From Microlunatus endophyticus (GTDB taxonomy: Bacteria; Actinomycetota; Actinomycetes; Propionibacteriales; Propionibacteriaceae), in the NCBI RefSeq assembly GCF_014646195.1, contig NZ_BMMZ01000019.1, positions 1-56,310 on the forward strand: DNA of 56,310 nt, in the 5' to 3' direction. Of this stretch, positions 32,995 to 42,710 are shown piece after piece (position 1 is the first letter of the stretch; the number at the start of each line of letters is the position of its first letter). A program made the translations under genes and the position numbers. Below the pieces are notes generated by a model. It made no database searches. It saw nothing but the letters and a program-made list of their open reading frames with translations, and had not been told where the DNA came from.

Positions 32995-34221
32995 ATGGTG
33001 ATCGATCGACAGCTTCTGCGTTTTGTCCGGGACTTCTCCAGCTATCGGATTCGCTTGTACGGCAACGGCTATCTGCGCCGCGACCCGGTCTCGTTGATCC
33101 AGCTGAGAACCGGTATTGAGGATCCGTATCCACTCTACGAGCGGATCCGCGCGAAGGGCAGGATGGTGCGCACGGCGATGAACGGGATGGTCACTGTTGA
33201 TCATCGGATCAGCGACCAGATCCTTCGGTCCCGCAGTTACTCCGCGGCCACCAAGGAGGCCAAGGAGGCCGGACTTTCCTTGCTCAGCATGGATCCGCCC
33301 GATCACACCCGGTTGCGCGAGGTGATTGCCGGCGACTTCACCGCCCGCAGGATCGCCGACTACCGGCCGCTGATCGCCTCGGTCGTGGCGAAGTTGATCA
33401 AGGATCTGCCCAGGGATGAGCCGTTCGATCTGATCAGCACGTTCGCAGCTCCGCTGCCGGTCGCGGTGATCACCGAACTCTTCGGGATCCCCGATGCCGA
33501 CGCCGACGAGTTCGTCCGGCACGGAACCGAATTCGGCAGTGCGATCGGCGGCATCCAGTCGTTGGCGCATGCGCGCCGGCTGCTGGCGACCCGGGAGCGG
33601 CTCGCCGAGATCCTGGACAAGGTCATCCAGCAGCGCCGACGGGAGCCCGTTGACGACATGATGTCGCGGATCGCCAACGCCGACGGTCAGGTGCGGTCCG
33701 ATGAGCTGATGCCGTTGTGCACGCTACTGCTGATCGCCGGTTTCCAGACCACCGTCAACCTGATCGGCAACACCGTGCTGGCGCTGCTGTCCAACCCAGG
33801 CCAACGTGAGTTGCTCGCCGACCATCCGGACCTGGCCGGTCAGGCGGTCGAGGAATGCCTGCGCTACGACGCACCGGTACAGCGAAGCGCCCGACTGACG
33901 ACGACCGCCGTCGAGATCGGCGGCACCCAGGTGCCCGCAGGGGAGACGATCGTGATCGGCATCGGCGGTGCCAACCGCGACCCGGCTGTCTTCGCCGACG
34001 CGGACAACTTCGACATCACCCGGCCCAATGCCAAGGACCACCTCTCCTTCTCCGGCGGCGCTCACTACTGCATCGGCGCTCCACTGGCACGGCTGGAGGC
34101 GACCGAAGCCGTCCGCGAGATCATGACGGCCGCCCCCGATCTGAGGATCGCCGGGCCGCTGGAGCGCCAGCCCGGTGGACTGGTGCGTGGTCTGCGACGG
34201 TTCCCGGTGGCGGCAGCCTGA
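32995..34221 (+). CDS. Cytochrome P450 (second of a tandem pair), I-helix Glu replaced by Gln
   Basis: A 408-residue paralogue of the preceding P450; the two match along their whole length (PYPLYERIRAKG, LLSMDPPDHTRLRE, LPVAVITELFGIPDADADEF, HLSFSGGAHYCIGAPLARLE). Haem Cys and ExxR (EECLRYDAPVQRS) are intact. The I-helix reads IAGFQTTVNLIG, so the acidic residue before the conserved Thr, usually needed for proton delivery to bound oxygen, is Gln here, while the neighbour has Glu. It starts at ATG 32995, 37 bases after the first P450, so the two are cotranscribed. A changed reaction, peroxide use or a non-oxidising role is possible. Confidence 0.92.
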   Translation: MVIDRQLLRFVRDFSSYRIRLYGNGYLRRDPVSLIQLRTGIEDPYPLYERIRAKGRMVRTAMNGMVTVDHRISDQILRSRSYSAATKEAKEAGLSLLSMDPPDHTRLREVIAGDFTARRIADYRPLIASVVAKLIKDLPRDEPFDLISTFAAPLPVAVITELFGIPDADADEFVRHGTEFGSAIGGIQSLAHARRLLATRERLAEILDKVIQQRRREPVDDMMSRIANADGQVRSDELMPLCTLLLIAGFQTTVNLIGNTVLALLSNPGQRELLADHPDLAGQAVEECLRYDAPVQRSARLTTTAVEIGGTQVPAGETIVIGIGGANRDPAVFADADNFDITRPNAKDHLSFSGGAHYCIGAPLARLEATEAVREIMTAAPDLRIAGPLERQPGGLVRGLRRFPVAAA

Positions 34222-34261
34222 GAGACCGGGCCCGAGGTGCGCAGCGCACTACAGTCGGCGT

Positions 34262-35410
34262 GTGTATCCCGAGCCGCTGAGTCGTGAGGCCCTCGCCGCT
34301 GCCGGAGCCGAAGCCGACCCGCGATCGCTGGCCGCCGCCGAAAGGATGCGGCGCCACTATCCGCCCGAGGTGGCGGCAGCCGCCTTGGAGCAGGTCGTGC
34401 TGCGGGAGCGCGCTCGCACCAAGTTCGCCGACCGGGCCGAGAATCTGTTCTTCACCCGGGACGGACTGGAGCAGGCGACCAGGCCGTCGGTCGCAGCCCA
34501 TCATGCCGCTCGCTTGGTCGCTGCCGGCGTACGCCGGGTTGTCGATCTCGGGTGCGGGATCGGCTCGGATGCGCTGGCGTTCGCCGCCGCCGGCCTGGAG
34601 GTCGTCGCGGTCGAGATCGACGAGCGCACGGCCCAGGTCGCCCGGGCCAATCTCGGTGATCGCGCCGAGGTGATCACCGGCGATGCCGAGCAGATCGGGC
34701 CGGAGCTGGTCCGAACGGGTGACGGTGTCTTCCTCGATCCGGCCCGGCGCAGCAGCGCGGGCCGCTTGTGGCGGACCGAGGATTTCATTCCCCGCTGGGG
34801 ATTCGTGACCGGGATCCTGACCGGCCGGTGCGCTGCTGGCGCGGTTGCGGTGAAGCTCGGGCCGGCGCTGCCGCACCGGGAGATTCCAGCGGGTGTGGAG
34901 GCGGAGTGGGTCAGTGACCACGGCGAGACCGTCGAGGTCTGCCTGTGGTCCGGAGTCCGGTCCGAGCCGGACAGCAGAGCAGCGCTGATCATGCCGGATC
35001 ACCGGATGGTTGCGCGCCCCGGGCGACTGGCGGTCGCCCCGCCGGGCCGCTACGTCTACGAACCCGACGGCGCCGTGATCCGGGCCGGGGCGATCACTGT
35101 GCTCGGTGATCAACTCGGCGCCTGGCTGCTCGACGACCAGATCGCCTATCTCAGCGCCGATGAGTTGATCAGCACGCCGTACGCGACCTGCTTCGAGATC
35201 AGCGAGTCGCTGCCATACAACGAAAAGCTGCTACGTCGCTGGATTCGTGATCATCGCGTCGGCCGGCTGGAGATCAAGAAGCGCGGAGTCGATCTCGATC
35301 CGGCGCAGCTCCGCAAGCGGCTGAAGCCGTCCGGTGACCAGCAAGCGACCATGATCATCTCCCGGACGCGGTCGGGCACGTTGGTGCTGGTCGGGCAGCG
35401 GATCAGCTGA
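34262..35410 (+). CDS. Class I SAM methyltransferase with THUMP-like domain
   Basis: A 382-residue protein. The Rossmann methyltransferase core is VVDLGCGIGSDALAFAAAGLEVVAVEIDERTAQVARANL (about residues 96-135) with the catalytic-loop motif FLDPARRSSAGRLW. A C-terminal THUMP-like domain follows (about 300-375, LIYDE-type start, then RLKPSGDQQATMIISR). It is a conserved but poorly studied actinobacterial family, probably acting on RNA; the exact base is unknown. The GTG at 34262 is chosen because the upstream extension matches no family member's start. It converges with sppA, overlapping its end by eight bases. Confidence 0.8.
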   Translation: MYPEPLSREALAAAGAEADPRSLAAAERMRRHYPPEVAAAALEQVVLRERARTKFADRAENLFFTRDGLEQATRPSVAAHHAARLVAAGVRRVVDLGCGIGSDALAFAAAGLEVVAVEIDERTAQVARANLGDRAEVITGDAEQIGPELVRTGDGVFLDPARRSSAGRLWRTEDFIPRWGFVTGILTGRCAAGAVAVKLGPALPHREIPAGVEAEWVSDHGETVEVCLWSGVRSEPDSRAALIMPDHRMVARPGRLAVAPPGRYVYEPDGAVIRAGAITVLGDQLGAWLLDDQIAYLSADELISTPYATCFEISESLPYNEKLLRRWIRDHRVGRLEIKKRGVDLDPAQLRKRLKPSGDQQATMIISRTRSGTLVLVGQRIS

Positions 35411-37073
35411 TCTCGAAGCGCCACGGCATCGTCAGCACACCACCGGGCTCGATGCCGATCGCCTGGGTCACGGTCTCCAGCAGGCCGGCGGGTCGGCCGG
35501 TGGTGAGCGCGGCTGCCGGTGACTCACTGGATTCGGCCGGGCGTATCCGGGCCAGCATTGGCACCTGCGGGAAGCCCTGGACCCGGACATGATCAAGATC
35601 GGCGCCGACCCGGCGACAGGCTTCGACGACCGCATCCTGGAAGCCACCGAGCTCGTCGACCAGGCCGCGTTGCTTGGCATCTGCGCCGGTCCAGACCCGG
35701 CCGTGGGCCAAAGGCTCGAGGGTGTCGTAGTCCATACCGCGATCGTGGGCGGCCTTGTGGGTGAAGTCGTCGTAGATCAGGTCGAGCCAGGCCTCGTAGC
35801 GGGCCCACTCCTCGTTGTCGAAGCGGCGGATCGCGGAGAACATCGTCGCCGGGCGGTCGCCGATGGCCTCCTGTGTGACGCCGATCCTGGTGAGCGTCTC
35901 CTTGATCACCACCTTGCCACCCAGGACGCCGATCGAGCCGGTCAACGTGCTCGGCAGGGCGATGATCGTGTCGGCGGCCATCGAGACGAAGTAGCCGCCA
36001 GAGGCCGCCAGAGCCCCCATCGAGGCGATCACCGGACGACCGGACTTCTGGACCCGGAGCACTGCGTCGCGGATCACATCGGAGGCGATGTAGGAACCGC
36101 CGGGGCTGTCCACCCGGAGCACGACGGCGCGGACCGAATCGTTCTGGGACGCGGCGCGCAGCGCGGCGATCACATGATCGGAGCCTGCCTGCGGCCGGCC
36201 GCCGGGAAGCTGCCTGTTGGCGCGACCGGTGATGATCGCGCCCTCCACGTCGACGACCGCGATGATCGGCCGGCGCCGGGAGCGCACGACCCGGCGGATG
36301 GCCTGTTTGGTCGAGGTCGACCGCGAGTAGCGGTGGGCGAAGACCAGCCGCAGTTCGTGATCCTCGCCGGCGCCGAACTCGTCCCGTACGGCGTCGTAGA
36401 CGTCGGCCCGATAGCCGAGGTGGTCGACCAGCCCGCGGTCCACGCCCTGCTGGGCCGTCAGCGGTGCGGCCTCGATCGCCGCGCGGACCTGGTCCGGACC
36501 GAGTTTGCGTCCAGAGGCGGTCGCCGCGACGACCTGCTCGGTCATGGACGTGGTCATCCGGCCGGTCATCTCCCGGTTCGGCTCGCTGATCTCGGTCGAG
36601 GTGTACATCTCGGCCGCGGTCTTGAATTCCTTGCGCTGGCCCATCTGGGGTTCGGCGCCGATCTTGTCCAGCGCGCCGCGGATCGTGGTGACGCTCAGGC
36701 CGATGCCCAGCAGACCCACCGCGCCGCTGGGCTGCAGCCAGATCTCGTCGGCCACCGCGGCGAGGTAGTAGCCGGCGGTGCCTGGGCCGGGGTCGCCGAA
36801 GGTCTCGGTCCAGGCGATCACCTTGCGTCCGGACGCACGAAAGTCGGCCAGCGCAATGCGCAGCTCCTCGACCTGCCACAGCGACGGGCCCGGCGTGACG
36901 TGCACGACCGCCCCGACGACGTCGTCGTCCTTGGCGCCCTGCCGTAGACCGGCGACGACCGTGGTCAGCCGTGGAACCATCCGGGAGCGTACGGCACTGA
37001 CCGGATCCTTGGGATCGGTGCTCTGCAGGCCGAGTCCGAGGTCGATCTCCAGCACCACCGGCTTCTTGTCCAT
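35403..37073 (-). CDS. sppA: Signal peptide peptidase SppA-type S49 serine protease (tandem domains)
   Basis: A 556-residue S49 peptidase with two ClpP-fold domains, the 67K-type arrangement. The nucleophile Ser is in the second domain (SMGALAASGGYFVSMAADTI, followed by STLTGSIGVLGG), and the general-base Lys is expected in the first (GQRKEFKTAAEMYT). VVLRVDSPGGSY marks the start of the second domain. Unlike E. coli SppA, no N-terminal hydrophobic anchor is seen: the protein begins MDKKPVVLEIDLGLGLQ. So it may be cytoplasmic, or its true start may differ. It degrades leftover signal peptides in characterised species. Confidence 0.9.
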   Translation of the reverse strand: MDKKPVVLEIDLGLGLQSTDPKDPVSAVRSRMVPRLTTVVAGLRQGAKDDDVVGAVVHVTPGPSLWQVEELRIALADFRASGRKVIAWTETFGDPGPGTAGYYLAAVADEIWLQPSGAVGLLGIGLSVTTIRGALDKIGAEPQMGQRKEFKTAAEMYTSTEISEPNREMTGRMTTSMTEQVVAATASGRKLGPDQVRAAIEAAPLTAQQGVDRGLVDHLGYRADVYDAVRDEFGAGEDHELRLVFAHRYSRSTSTKQAIRRVVRSRRRPIIAVVDVEGAIITGRANRQLPGGRPQAGSDHVIAALRAASQNDSVRAVVLRVDSPGGSYIASDVIRDAVLRVQKSGRPVIASMGALAASGGYFVSMAADTIIALPSTLTGSIGVLGGKVVIKETLTRIGVTQEAIGDRPATMFSAIRRFDNEEWARYEAWLDLIYDDFTHKAAHDRGMDYDTLEPLAHGRVWTGADAKQRGLVDELGGFQDAVVEACRRVGADLDHVRVQGFPQVPMLARIRPAESSESPAAALTTGRPAGLLETVTQAIGIEPGGVLTMPWRFEIS

Positions 37074-37162
37074 GCAAAGAACCTAGTGCCGGCCCACAAC
37101 CATCCGGCCAGGTGATGGGACGATGATCGTCAGCCGCGCCCGCAGACAAGGAGACTGCTCCG

Positions 37163-38539
37163 ATGACGAACCCTCCTCGCCGCGTGGTAATCGTCGGCGC
37201 CAGCTTCGCCGGGCTGTTCGCCGCCGCTGCGTTGGCCAGGGCCGGAGCCGACGTCACCGTGCTGGAGCGCGATCGGCTGTCCGAGAGCGCGACTCCAAGG
37301 CTGGGCGTCCCTCAGGGAGTGCAGCCCCACGTCGTCCTGCACCGCGGCCTGCTGACGTTGGACCAGTTGCTGCCGGGTCTTCGGCAGGATGCCCTCGACG
37401 CGGGCGGACTGCTCCTCGACACCGGGACGATGCCATGGCTCGGCCTGCACGGCTGGTCACCGACCGATCTGCCGTCGTACGAGATCCTGTCGATCAGCCG
37501 GCCGGTGCTGGAGCTGCTGGCCCGCCGTCGCACGCTCGAGATCCCCGGTGTCAATCTCCGGGATGACTTCCGGGTGAGCGGCCTCGGTGAGACGGCTGAC
37601 GGACTGGAGGTCCATGGCGCGACGGGTGAGGCCGTCAGCGGCGACGTGGTCGTCGACGCCTCCGGTCGGGGCTCACGGCTGCCCCAATGGTTGGCCGACC
37701 TGGGCTACTCGGTCTCCGAGCCGGAGAGCGTGGAGGCCAAGCTGGGCTACGCCTCGCGCCGCTACCAGGGACCGGAGACCCCACCGCTCGACACCGGGCT
37801 GGTGATCCTCGCGACGCCTGAGGTGCCGGTTGGATCCACGGTGCTCCCGGTCGAGGGCCGGCAGTGGCTCGCGCTCGCGGCCGGCTACGGCGATCGACGA
37901 CCTTCTCGGGACACGAACGAGTTCGTCGACTTCCTCTCCTCATTGCGGGATCCTGCTGCTGCCGAGCTGGTGGCCCGCCTGCAGCCGATCAGCGACGTGG
38001 CCGTCTACCGGCAGACGGGGAACCGCCGCATCCCGTATGCCCGCGACGCCAGCTGGCCGCGGGGACTGCTGGTCATCGGGGACGCGCTCTGTGCGTTCAA
38101 CCCGATCTACGGCCAGGGGATCACGGTCGCCGCGATGCAGGCCGAACTGCTGGGACGGTCGATCGGCAGGGTCCACGACGTCAGCAGCACCCGCCGGCTG
38201 CAGCGCCGGCTGGCGGCCGTGACCGATGTCCCGTGGTCGGTCGCCACCTCCGAGGACCTGCGGCAGCTGCCGGGAAGCGGCCGACAGCCGGTGCCGCAAC
38301 GGCTGCTGGCTCGCTGGACCGATCGGATGAACCGGCTCGCCGTGGCCGGCGACCCAGCCTGCGCGATGGCATTCACGCAGGTCTACCACCTGGTCGGCGC
38401 ACCCCGTCTGCTGTTCTCCCCGCCTGTGGTCGCTGCGGTCCTGCGCTCCTTCGTACGCGGCATACCACCCGCGCTGCCCCGGCCCGCGGTGCTCGATCGG
38501 ATCGCCGCGACCGACCCCGATGAAGACCCGGCTGGTTGA
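37163..38539 (+). CDS. FAD-dependent oxidoreductase (halogenase/geranylgeranyl-reductase-like superfamily)
   Basis: A 458-residue flavoprotein. The dinucleotide fold VVIVGASFAGLFAAAALARAGADVTVLERD (residues about 7-36), the DASGRGSRLPQWLADLG segment and the second FAD motif LVIGDALCAFNPIYGQGITVAAMQAE place it in the PF01494/PF04820-like superfamily. No halogenase tryptophan signature (WxWxIP) is seen, so the reaction is unassigned. The ATG follows AAGGAG by nine bases. It converges with the LuxR regulator, 20 bp apart. Confidence 0.85.
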   Translation: MTNPPRRVVIVGASFAGLFAAAALARAGADVTVLERDRLSESATPRLGVPQGVQPHVVLHRGLLTLDQLLPGLRQDALDAGGLLLDTGTMPWLGLHGWSPTDLPSYEILSISRPVLELLARRRTLEIPGVNLRDDFRVSGLGETADGLEVHGATGEAVSGDVVVDASGRGSRLPQWLADLGYSVSEPESVEAKLGYASRRYQGPETPPLDTGLVILATPEVPVGSTVLPVEGRQWLALAAGYGDRRPSRDTNEFVDFLSSLRDPAAAELVARLQPISDVAVYRQTGNRRIPYARDASWPRGLLVIGDALCAFNPIYGQGITVAAMQAELLGRSIGRVHDVSSTRRLQRRLAAVTDVPWSVATSEDLRQLPGSGRQPVPQRLLARWTDRMNRLAVAGDPACAMAFTQVYHLVGAPRLLFSPPVVAAVLRSFVRGIPPALPRPAVLDRIAATDPDEDPAG

Positions 38540-38559
38540 GGATTCCTGGTGTGGGCCGG

Positions 38560-40161
38560 TCAGCGGCCGCTCGGCGGATCCGTCGACATCAGTCCGTTGC
38601 GGATACCGATCTCGACCGCATGCCCCCGCGACGTCGCACCGAGTTTGCGGTAGAGGCTCTTGCGCTGGTTGCGGACTGTGGCGGGGGAGACGTGCAGGTC
38701 TGCTGCGATGTCGTCCAGCGAGCCGGGTCCGGCGATCCGGTTCAGCAGGACCTGCTCGCGCGGGGTGAGCGGCGCCGTCGGCCGGGAGAGTTGGAATGGC
38801 CGCGGCGGGTCGATCTCCTTCAGCTTCGCCAGCAGCGGCTGGGTCTCCGGGGCGTGCCGGCCGAGCAATTGAATGGTCGCGGGATCGTTCACCGCCAGGG
38901 TGAACAGCCACGGCTCCACCTCGTTGGCAGTCTCGACCGCGGCCTGGCGTAATAGCCGTACGCGGTCATCGGAATTCAACCGGAGCGCGAGATCGGCGGT
39001 GACCCCGAGGATGAGCAGATTGAGCCGGACCCGGCGGCTGATCCGGACCGGCCAGCGGGATTCGTCTGCGATCCTGGCCGCCTCCTGGGGATTGCCGATG
39101 ATCAGCTGGTACCGGGCTGCGGCGATCCGCTCCAGCGGATGGTCGCCCAGCCGTTCCGCGATCGCTGCCGCCGCATCCAGATCGCCCAATCGCACCAGCA
39201 GGTCGAGTTCGGAAGTGTCCAGCAACATGCTCGGCAGCGAGTCCCGGGAGAAGATCAGCGGGACCTGGTCGCGGAGGTCGTGCAACTCGTCGATCAGGAT
39301 CCGCTGATTGCCCAGGAAGAGCCCGGCCCGGGCGCGGGCATAGACCACGTACATCCAGTTCTCACTCGGAACCGCCATGTCCTCGGTGAGGTTGTGCTGG
39401 TGGTAGTCGGCCCAGTTCAGCTGGTCGATCGCGACCAGCATGTGAGCCGCCGCGATGCTCTGCCGCTCGGTCGAACTCAACCACCAATCCTTGGAATCCG
39501 GTTGCCGGCTGCTGGCCCGGGCGAGCCAGATCGTCGCCAGATGTGACTCGCCGCGCAGGGCATGCAGGAACGCGAGTTTTCCGGCTGCGTCCAAGGCGTG
39601 ATTGCTGAAGGGGGACAGATCCCGATAGGCGGCCGACAGATGCCGTTCGGCAGCGGTGAAGTCCGCACTCATCAGATGCGCGATTCCGGTATGCAGTTCC
39701 AGCGCCGGGACGCTGGACCCGTCCGCGTAACCGGGGTCGAGAAGGTCGAGCCCGAGCTGGACCAAGCCGCGGCCGAAGGTCGCCGCCTCGGTGAAGCGTC
39801 CGCGGCGGGTCAGGGCCAGCATGCTGGCCAGGCCGACGCCGACCCTGGCGCGTGGATCCGGAAGATCGGCGTACGTCCTGGTCGCCTGTTCCAGCAGCGG
39901 GGCGTCGCGTTCGATGATCACCGGACGGATCGGGGCGAAGAGCTCCTGCACCAGCGCGACTCCGGGATGCTGCGGCAGCAGGTCCTGAGGAACCGACCGG
40001 ACGGCCTGGACGAGCAGCGCTGCGTCGGTCCGGATCAGGTACGACCAATGACACTCGACCAGCTCGGCGACCAGATCCGCGTCGGCGTCGTTCACCGCGC
40101 GCTCCAGACGCCCGAATACTTCTGCCGGCACTCCTCCGATTCCCCTTTCCGACCCGCCCAC
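38560..40161 (-). CDS. LuxR-type transcriptional regulator with helical sensor region
   Basis: A 533-residue regulator. The C-terminal 65 residues are a LuxR-type helix-turn-helix (LTPREQVLLNRIAGPGSLDDIAADLHVSPATVRNQRKSLYRKLGA). The first about 450 residues are helical and TPR-like, with no visible ATP-binding loop, so it is not a classical LAL protein. A large signalling or scaffold role is likely. The start is the GTG at 40161; a GTG at 40131 after AAAGGGG is also plausible. A TGTCCG-AAG-CGGACA dyad 77-91 bp upstream may be its own operator. The adjacent FAD enzyme is a candidate target. Confidence 0.85.
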   Translation of the reverse strand: MGGSERGIGGVPAEVFGRLERAVNDADADLVAELVECHWSYLIRTDAALLVQAVRSVPQDLLPQHPGVALVQELFAPIRPVIIERDAPLLEQATRTYADLPDPRARVGVGLASMLALTRRGRFTEAATFGRGLVQLGLDLLDPGYADGSSVPALELHTGIAHLMSADFTAAERHLSAAYRDLSPFSNHALDAAGKLAFLHALRGESHLATIWLARASSRQPDSKDWWLSSTERQSIAAAHMLVAIDQLNWADYHQHNLTEDMAVPSENWMYVVYARARAGLFLGNQRILIDELHDLRDQVPLIFSRDSLPSMLLDTSELDLLVRLGDLDAAAAIAERLGDHPLERIAAARYQLIIGNPQEAARIADESRWPVRISRRVRLNLLILGVTADLALRLNSDDRVRLLRQAAVETANEVEPWLFTLAVNDPATIQLLGRHAPETQPLLAKLKEIDPPRPFQLSRPTAPLTPREQVLLNRIAGPGSLDDIAADLHVSPATVRNQRKSLYRKLGATSRGHAVEIGIRNGLMSTDPPSGR

Positions 40162-40237
40162 GTCGAGCCCGCTCGGTCTTTCCCGACCGACGGGACGTGA
40201 GCAGGACCAGTGCTCGTGCAGGGCCAGGCGGGGGCCA

Positions 40238-40252
40238 TGTCCGAAGCGGACA
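40238..40252. promoter_or_regulatory. Dyad operator candidate upstream of the LuxR gene
   Basis: TGTCCG and CGGACA are separated by AAG. The site lies 77-91 bp upstream of the LuxR start, where an autoregulatory site would be expected. Confidence 0.35.
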
Positions 40253-40353
40253 CGGGGCTATACCTGAGAACTGTAGAACCGCGTTCCGGTGTTCGGGGGC
40301 CAAATCTGGCGAATAGTCCCCGGAGATCCTGATCGCTGATGTACCAATATGCG

Positions 40354-40408
40354 CAGGGCCTGTTGTGTCCGATCAGCTCGGGGGAATGATCGGCTACGAC
40401 AGGCCCTG
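40354..40408. repeat. 22-bp interrupted palindrome (19 of 22 match, 11-base centre)
   Basis: Left arm 40354-40375 begins CAGGGCCTGT and ends CCGATCA. Right arm 40387-40408 begins TGATCGG and ends ACAGGCCCTG. The reverse complements agree at 19 of 22 positions. It lies between the LuxR and groES genes, 31 bp upstream of the first CIRCE element. Confidence 0.8.
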
Positions 40409-40438
40409 GTGTTCTGTCGGCCGTCCGGCCGCACCGGT

Positions 40439-40498
40439 CTGGCACTCCCGGGGACCGAGTGCTAATCTCGCCATTAGCACTCTCGCACTGAGTGTGCC
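40439..40498 (+). promoter_or_regulatory. groESL promoter with two CIRCE (HrcA) operators
   Basis: CIRCE 1, 40439-40465: CTGGCACTC, nine bases, GAGTGCTAA, differing from the consensus TTAGCACTC-N9-GAGTGCTAA at two left-arm positions. CIRCE 2, 40474-40498: TTAGCACTC, seven bases, GAGTGTGCC. The inner halves GAGTGCTAA and TTAGCACTC form a further perfect repeat. A -35 CTGGCA (40439-40444) and -10 TAATCT (40463-40468), 18 bp apart, overlap the first operator, so HrcA binding should block transcription. HrcA itself is not in the window. Confidence 0.85.
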
Positions 40499-40599
40499 AG
40501 CTAGACCGGTGGGCAGGGACGGCACCCGCGACGACGTCTCGTGTCACTACCGCATACAACACGAACTCGTAACGACACAGAACTGAAAGGGGTTTGAAC

Positions 40600-40896
40600 G
40601 TGGCAGTCACGATCAAGCCGCTCGAGGACCGGGTCCTCGTTGAGCCGCTCGAGGCCGAGCAGACGACCGCGTCCGGCCTGGTAATTCCGGATACCGCCAA
40701 AGAGAAGCCGCAGGAGGGCAAGGTCATCGCGACCGGCCCAGGGCGGATCGACGACAACGGACAGCGGGTTCCGCTGGACGTCGCCGAGAACGACGTCGTG
40801 ATCTTCAGCAAGTACGGCGGCACAGAGGTTCGCTACGACAACAAGGACCTGCTGCTGCTGAACGCCCGCGACATCCTCGCCGTCGTCTCCAAGTAG
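40600..40896 (+). CDS. groES: Co-chaperonin GroES (Hsp10)
   Basis: GroES caps the GroEL ring during protein folding. The 98-residue sequence has the N-terminal IKPLEDRVLVEPLEAEQTT, the mobile loop TTASGLVIPDTAKEKPQEG and the C-terminal LLLLNARDILAVVSK. The GTG at 40600 (VAVTIKP) follows AAAGGGG; a TTG at 40594 is unlikely. It is cotranscribed with groEL, 29 bp downstream, from the CIRCE-controlled promoter. Confidence 0.97.
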   Translation: MAVTIKPLEDRVLVEPLEAEQTTASGLVIPDTAKEKPQEGKVIATGPGRIDDNGQRVPLDVAENDVVIFSKYGGTEVRYDNKDLLLLNARDILAVVSK

Positions 40897-40925
40897 TCCG
40901 CCGAAGATCTGAGAAGGGATAGTTC

Positions 40926-42530
<1,605 letters not shown>

Positions 42531-42560
42531 TCTGAAAGATCAGTAGCGCAAGATCAACTT

Positions 42561-42592
42561 CGAGGGCCCTTCCCGGATGGGAGGGGCCCTCG
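42561..42592 (+). terminator. Strong hairpin terminator after groEL
   Basis: A 14-bp stem (CGAGGGCCCTTCCC, 42561-42574, with GGGAGGGGCCCTCG, 42579-42592; one G-T pair) and a four-base loop GGAT, 30 bases after the groEL stop. There is no T-tract, as is common in high-GC actinobacteria. A smaller CTGATCT/AGATCAG stem overlaps the groEL stop. Confidence 0.85.
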
Positions 42593-42710
42593 TCGTATCT
42601 GCCCGAGGTCGACCGGCTTCAGCACCCCGGCGGCGACCTCCACCGGGCTCGGTGCATGATGGGCACTGAGCATATTCATCCGATGTTTCGGATCCAAGGA
42701 GCGGTCACCG

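Larger units (their letters stand above)
40162..40599. other. 438-bp intergenic region between the LuxR gene and groES
   Basis: It contains, in order: the TGTCCG-AAG-CGGACA dyad (40238-40252), the long interrupted palindrome (40354-40408), the groES promoter with two CIRCE elements (40439-40498), and the groES ribosome site (AAAGGGG just before the GTG). No coding region is supported here. Confidence 0.8.

Noticed and set aside
38540..38559. Terminator between the FAD gene and the LuxR gene
   Set aside because: No convincing stem in the 20-bp gap.
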